From Megaustenia siamemsis (Eukaryota > Mollusca > Gastropoda > Stylommatophora > Ariophantidae): a stretch of DNA of 64,000 nucleotides. The notes beneath the pieces are model-generated. The model had not been told where the DNA came from and searched no databases. It saw only the letters and a program-made list of their open reading frames with translations. This document shows positions 12,624 through 22,972 of the stretch, piece by piece (the stretch's first letter is position 1; each line of letters begins with the position of its first letter). Location: contig JAVIAB010000124.1 of NCBI GenBank assembly GCA_032433765.1, forward strand, positions 73,581,746 to 73,645,745. Reading direction: 5' to 3'. Both the position numbers and the translations under genes were made by a program.

Positions 12624-12926
12624 CTGTTTTGTTGTTGTTGTTGCGTTCGCCAGCTTTCATTTCTCACGAAGTCCCTAGAGACTAGGAACTGAATTTTGCG
12701 GGTTAATCCATTTTTCCCTGGCAGCCGTGTGCACAGGGGTCCCTCGTACCACGGGCAGATAACTCCGACTTCGGAGGTACTCATGTCTTTTTTCCGTCGA
12801 TGAGTAACTGACGTTTCAAGCCGGGTGTCGCTGCCGAGACCAGGGTTGGTTGCCGCAGAGAGAAATCATAAATAAAAATCCCAACCGGTGTAGCCGAGAT
12901 TTGAACCTACAACCTCTTAATCGCTA
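12624..12926 (-). mobile_element. SINE-like repeat, array unit 2
   Basis: Identical in all features I compared to the unit 1 copy, including the GGTTCAAATCTCGG B-box-like core and the CAACAA tail. Confidence 0.55.
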
Positions 12927-13678
12927 AGAGTGAAAATGAGTTACAAGAAATGTTAGACATTATAGTGAAAGAAAGCAAAAATAAAAGACTCAGCCTTAAT
13001 AGCAAAAAGACAGAAGTAATGGTAACAACAAAGAAAAAGACATCACCTCAGTGCAAAATAAAGACAAGTGGAACAATATTAAAACAGGTAAATGAATGTA
13101 AATATTTGGGAACTTTGTTAACCTCAGATGGAAGATGTACAAAAGAGGTGAGATGCAGAATGGCTCAGGCAAAAGCAGCTTTCCAAAAAATGAGAAAGAT
13201 ACTTTGCAATCCATTTTTGACAACAGAAACAAGAAAAATAGTTCTTAAATGTAACGTATAGCAAGTTTTAACATGTGGATGCGAATCATGGACAATATGA
13301 CAACAGACAAGAAAATCACTGGAGTCTGTAGAAATGTGGTTTTACGGAAGAATGTTGAGAGTACCATGGACAGCTAAGAAGAGTAATGAAGATGTTCTGA
13401 GAGAGGTCAAAGCAAAAAGAGAGATAATTTCCAATATTAAGAAGAAACAATCATAATTTTTTGGCCATGCAATGAGAAGAAAACAACTGGAATATATTGT
13501 AACAACTGGAAAAATTGAGGGACGAAGAGATAGAGGGAAGCAAAGAGAAAAAATAACAGACAGCTTAAGAGAATGGCTTGGCAGAAGGTGAACAACAGAA
13601 ATGCTAAATAGCTGTCGAGATCGAAAGTTGTGGAAAGACATGATCACCTACGCCAGCAGGCCCGGTACTTGATGATGA
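12917..13678 (+). mobile_element. Family C LINE 3' end, array unit 2
   Basis: Same fragment as in unit 1, with the same premature stop after LKCNV and the same AGGAGGAGAAGGAGG tail. The shared private changes (for example KNKRLSLN and the lost stop codon context) show that units 1 and 2 are recent duplicates of each other. Confidence 0.88.
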
Positions 13679-14686
13679 TGATGATGATGAGGAGGAGAAG
13701 GAGGAGGAAATTAGTTTTCAGTAAGGTGAGGGTTAAAATCATAATAGTGAAATATAATAAAATTTGGTCGACTCATAGCTGACTGATTTATTGCATATTA
13801 TTGGATTTTAATGGCTTTTGATGGATTTTTAAAAGTGGGGGAACGGTATGTGCGGTGTGGTGAAGAGTAATCGATAAATAGATAAGAAGGTTAAAATGGC
13901 CGACTCATAGCTGGTCGAACAGAAAGTGTAAAGATATATGATTTGGTTGGAACTTAGTGTGATTTTCGGAGTGGTGACAGATAAGGTATTGAAATGGATA
14001 TTCTCAAGACTTAGACATAAACTCACACACACACACATACACACACAAAAACAGTGAAATAGAAAAAAGACAACACATTGTTTGTCGTTTGATTAGCCTG
14101 TGGATAGATTGAGTTCGGGGAGCAAATTTCATGACTCATAATCATTACGTCATTATAATGGCGACAGCGAATACGCTGCGAAAGCCCTCGTTTTTAAAAT
14201 AACACTTGACTTCATTAGCAAAAATATAATTTCTTAATTGCTTTGGTTCACGGCGCGTTAAATAGTGGTATAAAGGAACGCTTTTACTAGAAAGCGATAA
14301 TCTCTCGTTCACACAGCAACAACCCCATCACAAGCCCATGATTCTCTCTGATTACGATAGAACACAATCCGCTACTGAGGCAGGTCGTTTGGTTGCTGTT
14401 CTGGTGTTAATAGAAAACGTCACCAGAGGGACGTCTCGAGTGTTGCTACCGGTAGTAGAACAAGACTAGAGCACCAATGTAACTCTAGACTTCTAGCATT
14501 TCCTACAAACATCAATAGTGATATGAAACCGTGACGCGTTAAACATTTCTCGAGTTATCCACTCTACGGGAATAGAAAACCATTAAAACTTAACGATAAT
14601 CTATTGTATTATCATGGTGACTAAAAAAACATTCACAAGTGGTTTTATTGTAAAATAGCATCAATTATGTGGTGTGATATATATAT

Positions 14687-14989
14687 CTGTTTTGTTGTTG
14701 TTGTTGCGTTCGCCAGCTTTCATTTCTCACGAAGTCCCTAGAGACTAGGAACTGAATTTTGCGGGTTAATCCATTTTTCCCTGGCAGCCGTGTGCACAGG
14801 GGTCCCTCGTACCACGGGCAGATAACTCCGACTTCGGAGTTACTCATGTTTTTTTCCGTCGATGAGTAACTGACGTTTCAAGCCGGGTGTCGCTGCCGAG
14901 ACCAGGGTTGGTTGCCGCAGAGAGAAATCATAAATAAAAATCCCAACCGGTGTAGCCGAGATTTGAACCTACAACCTCTTAATCGCTAA
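14687..14989 (-). mobile_element. SINE-like repeat, array unit 3
   Basis: Same as units 1 and 2, with a 1-bp deletion in the T run after TACTCATG and a G-to-T change in CGGAG(G/T)TAC. Confidence 0.55.
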
Positions 14990-15484
14990 GAGTGAAAATG
15001 AGTTACAAGAAATGTTAGACATTATAGTGAAAGAAAGCAAAAATAAAGGACTCAGCCTTAATAGCAAAAAGACAGAAGTAATGGTAACAACAAAGAAAAA
15101 GACATCACCTCAGTGCAAAATAAAGACAAGTGGAACAATATTAAAACAGGTAAATGAATGTAAATATTTGGGAACTTTGTTAACCTCAGACGGAAGATGT
15201 ACAAAAGAGGTGAGATGCAGAATGGCTCAGGCAAAAGCAGCTTTCTAAAAAAATGAGAAAGATACTTTGCAATCCATTTTTGACAATAGAAACAAGAAAA
15301 AGAGTTCTTAAATGTAACGTAGAGCCAGTTTTAACATGTGGATGCGAATCATGGACAATATGACAACAGACAAGAAAATCACTGAAGTCTGTAGAAATGT
15401 GGTTTTACGGAAGAATGTTGAGAGTACCATGGACAGCTAAGAAGAGTAATGAAGATGTTCTGAGAGAGGTCAAAGCAAAAAGAA
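14980..15484 (+). mobile_element. Family C LINE 3' end, array unit 3, truncated
   Basis: Encodes LDIIVKESKNKGLSLNSKKT. Here the Gly of the other family copies is kept, whereas units 1 and 2 have Arg. It is frameshifted after AQAKAAF and ends at VLREVKAKRK, where an A run and a TA/TG microsatellite (15,497-15,532) replace the rest of the element. Confidence 0.87.
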
Positions 15485-15497
15485 AAAAAAACCACAC

Positions 15498-15531
<34 letters not shown>

Positions 15532-15532
15532 A

Positions 15533-15837
15533 CTTTAGATGTGTGTATTATTCATAGTTGTGTATTCATTTATATGTTTTTATGTATTATATGTGTCAAT
15601 CGCAGTTTTCACTTCAGAGATTGTGCCTCACAGCCATCGTTGTGTGTGCTACCTCATCACAATGGCTGATTGTATATCTCTAAAACGGCCGTACACTAAT
15701 AGTGAAAGGCGGAATAAAGTTTCGTATATGAATTTGTAGCACCGGGATCACTCCCGGAGGTTCATGTTTGTCAGGAGGGATTAATAAATTCACATTGCAG
15801 GGAGATCTTACAGTCCGTTGTTTGATGTTTCAGATGT
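15533..15837. other. No feature recognised
   Basis: Between the microsatellite and the next repeat there is AT-rich sequence with no supported gene. CACCGGGATCACTCCCGGAGG near 15,740 forms a short imperfect hairpin. The last 60 bp may be a divergent extension of retro-unit R coding sequence. Confidence 0.4.
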
Positions 15838-16370
15838 TCGGATTTGGAGTCAGAGTGATGTCCTAGCATCATCAAGCGCTATACATTTTTAATTACGATC
15901 ATCATTTTCAGGAGGACGTGAACTTCCGGTCAATATGGTGGATATCGGGCCAGAAACCATTAAAGGCTATGCCTGAATGCTTGTTCCTTGTTGCAGTTTC
16001 CTCATATTCCAAGTCCGGCTTGTTGCAGGAGCTACTGAGTTAAGTGATATGTGCACACAGTGAGCTGTGTGTCTCATCCGTTTTGATCATGTTTGGACAT
16101 TCCAATTGTTTACGATGAATGGTGATATCGTATGACAAGGAACAGTTGGCTGTGTTTACTTTCTGTGCGGTTTTGCCTTATGTCTTTTGGCGTTTGCTGG
16201 GACTGCTATGATGGGGACTACAGTTACCTTTCTTTGATTGAAAGATGAGTTAGTAATTCGGATGATTCCACTGGCACGGACGGTTTGAGTAATTATGGAT
16301 TTTAATTCGTTTGCAGTGATATCGGGGCCTTCCATAAACCATAAACGATCTATGTCTTCTACTGCATTTC
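15838..16370 (+). mobile_element. Retro-unit R, 5'-truncated copy (tail only)
   Basis: Matches the 3' part of the units at 34,999-36,410 (reverse) and 61,550-62,436. It begins in the last codons of the Cys-rich reading frame (GGATTTGGAGTC...CTAGCATCATCAAG), passes GGAGGACGTGAAC and the conserved TTTCCTCATATTCCAAGTCC, and ends at GGGGCCTTCCATAAACCATAAAC. A truncated 5' end with a shared 3' end is the pattern expected from target-primed reverse transcription. Confidence 0.75.
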
Positions 16371-16374
16371 TTTC

Positions 16375-16640
16375 CAAGTATATTTTTGTTCTTTTTGGTG
16401 AATTAAATTTTGTTTTACTTTTGTCCTTTCTTGGTTGATCTTAAGTCTTATTTTTCTAGTCATTAATGACAGTACATTTATTTTTTCTTACATCATGTTG
16501 TTATTGATAAGAACTATGTCGTCAGCAAAATCAAGGTCCTCTAATTGAGATCCAAGTGTCCATCCAATGCCTTTGCTACATGTGCAGAATTTCTGCATTA
16601 TGAATCGGTATCTCCGTTAAGACTTAGTTATTGTCATTTT
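16375..16640 (-). mobile_element. LINE fragment, FADD-type reverse transcriptase
   Basis: The minus strand encodes the palm motif LEDLDFADD at 16,518-16,553 and flanking residues matching the LINE at 22,967-24,400. Only about 85 residues remain. Confidence 0.65.
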
Positions 16641-16654
16641 CTTGATATCCGAAT

Positions 16655-16967
16655 TAAGTGTAGTAAGTAGTAGGTAGTAGTAGGTGGTGGTAGGTGGTAG
16701 TAGATGGTGGTATGTGTTAGTAGGTGGTGATAGGTGGTAGTAGGTGGTGGTAGGTGGTAGTAGGTGGTGGTAGGTGGTAGTAGGTGGTGGTAGGTGGTAG
16801 CAGGTGGTGGTAGGTGGTAGTAGGTAGGTAGTAGGTGGTGGTAGGTAGGTAGGTAGTAGGTGGTGGTAGGTAGGTAGTGGTAGTAGGTAGGTAGTGGTGG
16901 TAGGTAGGTAGTGGTGGTAGGCAGGCAGGCAGGTAGTAGTAGTAGTAGCAGTAGCAGTAGCAGTAGC

Positions 16968-17021
<54 letters not shown>

Positions 17022-17037
17022 TAGTCGAAGGCCTCGG
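16655..17037. repeat. TAG/TGG-rich microsatellite
   Basis: About 380 bp of GTAGTA, GTAGGTGGT and GTAGGTAG permutations. It joins directly to the 3' end of the reverse retro-unit R copy at 17,022, so it is probably that element's expanded 3' tail (ACTACT on its own strand). Tyr- and Pro-rich open frames here are artefacts. Confidence 0.85.
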
Positions 17038-17455
17038 TATCACTGCAAATAGTAGTTAGTCGAAGGCATCGGTATCACTGCAAACGAATTAAAATCCATA
17101 ATTGCCCAAACGCCCGTGCCAGTGGAATAATCGGAATTAAAACACATCTCACGGGATCCAAATAAAGAAAGACAGCTGCAGTCCTGTCCATAATAGCTAC
17201 AGCACACGCCAAAAGACATTAGGCCAAGCAAAATCGAAAGTGAAAACAGCCAAACTGTCCTTCATCATACGATATCATCATTCATCATAAGTAATCGGAA
17301 TATCTAGACACCATCCGGATGAAAAACACAGCTCACGGTGAGCACTAAAATCAGTAGCTCCGGCAGCAAGTCGGACTTGGAATATGAGGAAACTTCAACA
17401 AGGAACACTTTTCAAACAGAGCCTCAACGATTCCTGTCGCGTTGCCGCCATTTTC
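17022..17455 (-). mobile_element. Retro-unit R, 5'-truncated copy (tail only), reverse
   Basis: Reverse-oriented match to the R tail: AATTAAAATCCATAATTGCC, ACACGCCAAAAGACATTAGG, GGACTTGGAATATGAGGAAA. The terminal about 35 bp (TTTGCAGTGATACCGAGGCC) is present twice, at 17,026 and 17,062, before the TAG-repeat tail. More diverged than the copies at 35 and 62 kb. Confidence 0.72.
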
Positions 17456-17514
17456 ACAGTTTAATTAAATGTTATCGACTGTCAGTATGTTGGTATTTAG
17501 GTTAAGACACACCT

Positions 17515-17880
17515 ATTATTAGGGGACCTCTAGACAGGAAGGTCCCGGGGTCGATTCCGGCAGTGGGAATATTTTTTTTCCAAAAATAAATAAATTTTGA
17601 ATCCGTTGTTTCTTCGTGGCTTTACCCTCCTCTGGTCTCTGAGTAGTGAGATTTGCTGTCTAGCCCTCTCGAACAGTGGTGAAAACAACAGGAGGTCCTG
17701 TGTGTACTAGCGCACTTTAAGGAACCCTTGGCAGTTAAACATCGAAAAGAGTAGGCCAAAAAGTGGCCGTTGTCCAGGTATAAATTGTCGGCAAAAAATC
17801 TACCCACATCGATGGATCCCAGGCCGCACAACAGTGTTCATGCGCAAGTGTCAGGGTTCTCCTCGGAGATTCTTGATATT
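17515..17880 (+). mobile_element. Probable tRNA-derived SINE
   Basis: AGGTCCCGGGGTCGATTCCGG at about 17,549 resembles the anticodon-arm to B-box part of a tRNA head; the A box is not recognisable. It is followed by an A/T-rich spacer and a body with GCGCACTTTAAGGAACCCTT and CGAAAAGAGTAGGCC, a style common in molluscan SINEs. The remainder to 18,100 has no recognised feature. Confidence 0.5.
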
Positions 17881-18099
17881 TCAGGCGGAAAATGGGAGCA
17901 CCTATGGATTAGTCCAGTGTGCAGTGATGATTATCCGAACACAACATAATATAACATAACAACTAATATTATTTCTACAATTAGCCATAAATTGTTGTAT
18001 GCGTACTTACTGAATATGTATTTGCTACTAGCTCTAGTTGGAGGAAAGTTCAATTCAATCAGACGTAACTGAAAACAATGACGTAGTTCATTGAATGGT

Positions 18100-18515
18100 C
18101 ATCATCATCATCATGTGTCATACCATTTGGCGTAGGCTATATTATGTCCTTCCACAATCTTCTATCTACAGTGCATCGTGTCAATTCTGTTGTTGACTGT
18201 TTTCCATGCCATGACACCATGCTATCTAGTATTTTCTCTCTTTGTCGTCCGTGATCTCTCTTTCCTTTTATGTTGCCAGTTGTAACCAATTATTCCAACT
18301 TTCCTCTCCTGATTATGTGCCCGAAAAATGTTGATTGTTTCTTTCTGCTTTTTATTAGGAGCTCCCTTTTTTGTGTTGGCCTCATTGAGAATTTCCTCAT
18401 TGGTCTTTTTAGCTGTCCAGGGAACTTTCAAAATTCTTCTGAGAAATCCCATCGATGTGGCCTTTAATCGTCTTTTCATTTGTTTGTCTATTGTCCATGA
18501 CATTGAATGGTATCA
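18100..18515 (-). mobile_element. RTE-like LINE, short 3' fragment
   Basis: The minus strand encodes SWTIDKQMKRRLKATSMGFL then RRILKVPWTAKKTNEEIL, the conserved C-terminal region downstream of the RT palm. It ends in an ATGATGATG-type tail at 18,100-18,114. A related but distinct subfamily of family C. Confidence 0.75.
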
Positions 18516-19043
18516 TCACAAAATTTATGGAAAATTTCAGAACAAAATACCATTGTTATGCTCATAGCTAGATATGTCAGTGTCACTAGATATAATTAGT
18601 TCCATGTGGGTATTGTGTTTTGATGTCATTGAATGTCAACGGCGTGAAGCAGCACTTGTGAATTGTCCGTTTGTGAATGCTTCATACTTTAATCATTTGA
18701 GGTCAACAGGATAATGGTATCTTTCACACGAAAACGTTAATATGTAGGAGTGTTGACAAAGTAATGCTAAAATCGGAGCAAACGTGGGTTAGCAATTAAA
18801 TGGCGTGTCTCTGTGGCCCTAAATGTCGCGTGAACATCAGGTAGTGCTTGAAAAGGTTCCCATGAGAGCATGCACCATGTGGTAATGGAGCAGCATGATA
18901 GGTAAGGTTAATAACTAGCACTCAAACGTTGCTGGTGTGTCTAAAAGCTCTGATGCTTGCGCCAGATAGAACATTCACTAACAACAGCTTGTCACTGAAA
19001 TGTAGGCTGAAAAAGTGTTGAACAGGAAATAACGGAGATCACA
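18516..19043. other. No feature recognised
   Basis: About 530 bp of non-repetitive sequence with no supported reading frame or RNA gene. Confidence 0.4.
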
Positions 19044-19077
19044 ATGAAAAGGAGAAGACATCTGTTGATATTTTTGC

Positions 19078-19679
19078 ACAGTGCACTGACAGTGAGTGAG
19101 GTGCAAACATTTACAGACACCTATTGTCTGGACGGGCATTCTTGGTCGTTTTGTGCAGTGTGTAGTAGGTGCTGCAAAGGATACAACGTCATCATCGGTA
19201 CGTGTCACGGCAACTGTTCGCATGGGATCTATGGACACGACTGCTCCGGGTCGTGTCTTAGTGTCTGTCCTTTGTATGAGGAAAAATCCGGAAAATGCCT
19301 ACAGTGTAAACGTCCTGGCTACATCTGTAGTGACACTTGTACCGATGGTAATTTTGGGCTACAGTGCAAACAGACGTGTTCTGATGGCTGTGACATCATG
19401 TGTGACCCGGAAAGTACAGACTGTGCGTGCAGGGAAACGTACTGCGGGTCAGGCTGCGCTCTCAGATGTCCGGACAACTGTTTCAACGACGCCTGTGAAC
19501 AGTCAGCCGGGGACTGTGCATGCAAGGGATCGTTCTAAGGGTCAGATTGCACTCTAAAATCTCCGGACAACTGTTTGAACGAAACCTGTGAACAGTTAAT
19601 CGGGGCTTGCGTCTCGTTTGTCGATGATTCCCACGTCAAGAAGAGTACTACAACAAACCCAAGCATATGGATACCTTAA
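19078..19679 (+). pseudogene. EGF-repeat surface protein (MEGF-like), 3' fragment, copy 1
   Basis: The frame encodes closely spaced cysteines in EGF/laminin-type repeats: CSHGIYGHDCSGSCLSVCPL, DGNFGLQCKQTCSDGCDIMC, CACRETYCGSGCALRCPDNC. The shared block with the 28.7 kb copy begins at CACAGTGCACTGAC (19,078), so the two upstream discoidin-like regions of that copy are absent. Sequence upstream of 19,078, including an ATG at 19,044, is unrelated. A TAA at 19,536 replaces the Tyr of the sister copy. The frame then resumes to TTTNPSIWIP and TAA at 19,677, just short of the hydrophobic C-terminal tail. Proteins of this kind are secreted or membrane-anchored scavenger/adhesion receptors (family knowledge). 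This is a truncated, probably non-coding duplicate. Confidence 0.78.
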
Positions 19680-19689
19680 TGTGTTTCTG

Positions 19690-20345
19690 TGCTGGACACG
19701 GTTCATTTCTTGGTGATTTTCCGTGAAGTCATGGCTCATATCTTGATGTGTTTCTGTGCTAGCCATGGCTCATATCTTGATGTGTTTCTTTGCTAGCCAT
19801 GGCTCATATCTTAGCGTGTGTGTGTGCTGGCCATGGCTCATATCTTGGTGTGTGTCATGTTAGTCATATCTCATATCTTGGTGTGTCCTTGTTAATCATG
19901 TCTCATATCTTTATGTGTGTATTTGTTTAGTCATATCTCATATCTTAGTGTGTATCTGTGATAGTCATGTGTTATATCTTTGTGTGTGCATGTTTGGGTT
20001 AGTGATATCTCATATCTTTGTGTGCATGTTTATGTTAGTCATATCTCATATCTTTGTGTGTGCATATCTGTGTATGTCACATCTCATATCCTTGTGTCTG
20101 CATGTCTATGTTGATCATATCTCATATCTTTGTGTGCATGACTATGTTAGGCACGTGTCATATCTTTGTGTGTGCATGTCTATGTCAGTCATATCTCATA
20201 TCTTTATGTGCATGTTTATGTTAGTCATGTGTCATATATCTTGATGTGTGTCAGTGTTAGTCATGCCTCGAATCGCTGTGTGCAAGTCTGTGTTGGTCAC
20301 ATCTCCTATCTTTGTGTGTGCATGTCTGTGTTAATCACCTCTAGT
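19690..20345. repeat. Minisatellite following EGF gene copy 1
   Basis: Degenerate tandem units of about 33-37 bp: (T/C)CATATCTTNGTGTGTNTCTG then TGNTAGTCATG. The same array follows copy 2 (30,320-30,935). It starts about 10 bp after the reading frame ends, so it lies where the 3' UTR of the gene would be. Confidence 0.88.
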
Positions 20346-20389
20346 GACTCGGGCAGATGGTGCTCGCAAACCTGGGAGGGCAGACCATC

Positions 20390-20690
20390 TAAGGGCAGAA
20401 TCCCCCTACAGAAAAGATCATCTGCTGCCTTGCAGGAAGATTGGGGACAATCAAAGGCTAAGGAATGCAAACCTGAATAAAATGCTGGCTGAAATCGGAT
20501 GCACTGGGCCACTGGCGCAGAATACAGTGCAACGTTTTAACGGGTGTTCAATCAGAGTGGATCTGGCGGACTCTAACTGTGATATTCTGCTAGTGGGGGC
20601 GATCAACACACTTAACCTGACAGCTGACTTCATGTGAGAGTCTGGAATCCTCCTCTGATTGAGTCCTGATCGCAGACAGAGAGAGAGAGA
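20390..20690 (+). repeat. Conserved 3' segment of the EGF-gene unit, copy 1
   Basis: About 95% similar by eye to 30,936-31,200. It starts at TCTGCTGCCTTGCAGGAAGA and ends at GATTGAGTCCTGATCGCAGA, followed here by a GA microsatellite. An open frame of about 75 codons (IGDNQRLRNANLNKMLAEIG) runs through both copies, but I do not recognise it and it may be fortuitous. Confidence 0.8.
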
Positions 20691-20832
20691 GAGAGATAAT
20701 CAAAATAACGTGCAATATTATGCTAAGAAGCAGGGACTATTTCTTATCTTGAATCAATCAATAATTACATGTAAACAGTAAGAGGCAATTATCACTTTCA
20801 TCTAAATGTAGATCCCCATCTTCTTCAACCTT

Positions 20833-21400
20833 TCAGCTCCCTGTGGAGCATACGTCTTCAACAAACACTTTCCAAGTCGCTCTGTTTCTTGCCATTCTTT
20901 TAAGATCATTCCATGTCTTCCCCATCATCTTCATCTCTGCTTCTGTCTTTCTTCTCCAAAAATTTCTTGGTCTTCCTCTTTGTCTTTTCCCATGGGAATT
21001 CCAAAAAAGGGTCTTTTGTGTAATACTCTCAGTTGGCTTCCGCAGTGTGTGTCCTATCCAGCGCCATCATCTTCGCTGCATCTCTTTATCCACTGGTATT
21101 CGACTGGTCTTCTACCTTTTTAGCTCCCAGTAGAGCATAAGTCTTCAACAAACACTTTCCAAGTCGTTCTGTTTCTTGCAATTCTTTTAAGATCATTCCA
21201 TGTCTTCGCCATCATCGTCATTTCTGCTTCTGTCTTTCTTCTCCAAGAATTTCTTGGTCTTCCTCTTTGTCTTTTCCCCTGGGAATTCCAAAAAAGGGCA
21301 TATTGTGTAATACTCTCAGTTGGCTTCCGCAGTGTGTCCCCTATCCAGCGTCATCAACTTCCCTGAATCTCTTTATCCACTGGTATTTGACTGGTACATT
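20833..21400 (-). repeat. Tandem duplication of a LINE 3' end (family D)
   Basis: Two near-identical blocks of about 285 bp, 20,836-21,117 and 21,129-21,385. Both read AAGTCTTCAACAAACACTTT, CAAGTCG(C/T)TCTGTTTCTTGC and CTCTTTATCCACTGGTATT. The second is continuous with the family D reverse transcriptase; the first is an extra copy of its 3' part. Confidence 0.82.
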
Positions 21401-22705
21401 TCCATAATTCTATGTTAGTGATTTTGTCCTGCCATTTCCATCCTTTTATTCTGCGTAAGCATCCATTAATGAAAGTCTGTACCTTCATGATTGTTAATCT
21501 TCTTGTTCTCCAAGTTTCATAGCCATATAAAAGGACTGACTTAACATTGCAGTTGAAAATTTTTATTTTTGTATTTAACCTAATTTCTTTGGACTTCCAT
21601 GTGCCTCCCAGTGCAACGAAAGCTCCTCTTGCTTTTGATATCCTTATTTTGGTATTATTTTTTGTTCCTCCCTCTTTATCTATATTACTGCCCAGATATA
21701 TGTACGATTGTACGTCTAGTAGAGGTATTTCTCCTAATTTTATTTTGTTATTGCCAACTGCATTCATTCTCATAATGTTGGTATTATCTCTATTAATTTT
21801 CAGTCCTAGCTGTTGTGATCTCTCATCAAGTGTGCTCATTTTATCCTGCATCTGTTGATGGCTATGTAATCGGAGAGTTATATCATCAGAAAAGTCTAAA
21901 TCATTAAGCTGCTTGGTCAGTGACCACTGGATGGATTCCATTTCTGTTGTTTTGAGTTATTCTCATAATCTAATCTATGGCCAGTAAAAAGGGAAATGTA
22001 GACAGAAGGCATCCCTGCCTTACTCCTGTTCTTATTTCAAAAGCTTCTGTAAGCTTCCCTTAATGCACTACACTACATTTCATTCCCTCATACATTATTT
22101 TTATCAGGTTAATAAACTTTATGGGGATTCCGTAATGACTCAGCAACTTCCAAAACATTCTTCTGTCTAAACTATCAAATGCCTTTTCGTAATCTATGAA
22201 TCCAATATAAAGTGGGGACAGTAGTTCTAAACTTTGTTCAACTATTATACGTAGAGTAGTTATTTGATCAGCACATGATTTTTTCTTCCTATAACCTGCT
22301 TGTTCATCTCTCAAATGTTTCTCTGTGGCCTCTTTTAGTCTCTCCAGAATGATTCTGCTTAATATTTTTCCTGGCACTGACAGTAGCATAATTCCCCTAT
22401 AATTTTTGCACTTCTGTGAACTTCCTTTCTTTGGTAGTTTGATCATATAACCTTCTTTCCCGTCTTTAGGTATTTCTTCCCTCTCCTAAATTTGTTCTAA
22501 TAGATTATGTAACATCATAGTAGTGGTGTTAATATCTGCTTTGATGGCTTCTGAGGGAATTTCATTTGGTCCTGTGGCTTTACCATTTTTAATAGCTCGA
22601 TGGCTTTCATTATTTCTTCTTTGCTTGGTTTTCCACAATTAACTTGTAACTCTTCTTCTGTTGGTAGTTTATCCGGAGACGTGCAAGGAACATAATAAAA
22701 CATCT
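21118..22705 (-). mobile_element. LINE (family D) reverse transcriptase, degraded
   Basis: The minus strand from 22,705 encodes PKKGSSQKCKNYRGIMLLSV, LRDEQAGYRKKKSCADQITT, GFIDYEKAFDSLDRRMFWKL (22,446-22,060). After a frameshift at about 21,950 it encodes NDLDFSDDITLRLHSH (palm, 21,941 onward), YIYLGSNIDKEGGTKNN and LLYGYETW. In the palm the usual FADD is FSDD. Related to, but distinct from, the forward LINE next door. The clade is uncertain (RTE-X or CR1-like). It is truncated at the 5' end. Confidence 0.8.
22306..22438 (-). repeat. Left arm of an inverted duplication
   Basis: This about 133-bp piece of family D is present again, inverted and almost unchanged, at 22,839-22,972. The arms are separated by about 400 bp containing LINE sequence and a TA microsatellite. 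Confidence 0.9.
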
Positions 22706-22724
22706 ATCAATGTTTGCATGCATT

Positions 22725-22736
<12 letters not shown>

Positions 22737-22780
<44 letters not shown>

Positions 22781-22828
22781 GATATATATATATATATATA
22801 TATATGTAGATATATATATATATATATA
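22737..22828. repeat. TA microsatellite between inverted arms
   Basis: Alternating TA with a few TG and AGA interruptions, preceded by GTGTGTGTGTG. Confidence 0.95.
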
Positions 22829-22838
22829 CCATATAGAT

Positions 22839-22972
22839 ACCAAAGAAAGGAAGTTCACAGAAGTGCAAAAATTATAGGGGAATTATGCTACTGTCAGTGC
22901 CAGGAAAAATATTAAGCAGAATCATTCTGGAGAGACTAAAAGAGGCCACAGAGAAACATTTGAGAGATGAAC
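22839..22972 (+). repeat. Right arm of an inverted duplication
   Basis: Reverse complement of 22,306-22,438 (AGGAAGTTCACAGAAGTGCA to GAGATGAACAAG). The junction with the next LINE falls inside the first codons of that LINE's long ORF. Confidence 0.9.

Larger units (their letters stand above)
10305..15484. repeat. Tandem triplication of a 2,063-bp composite unit
   Basis: Units begin at ACGTCTCGAGTGTTGC at 10,305, 12,368 and 14,431, exactly 2,063 bp apart. Unit 3 is cut at about 15,484 by a TA microsatellite. Each unit contains, in order: about 250 bp of unknown sequence, a SINE-like segment (reverse), a family C LINE 3' end (forward) with a GAT-rich tail, and about 730 bp of unknown sequence. 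Units 1 and 2 are almost identical; I saw one substitution near 10,492/12,552. Unit 3 differs by a handful of substitutions and indels and retains LINE bases closer to other family C copies. Very recent duplication or an assembly artefact are both possible. Confidence 0.95.

Noticed and set aside
16717..17043. Poly-Tyr/Pro open frame on the minus strand
   Set aside because: Translation of the TAG/TGG microsatellite.
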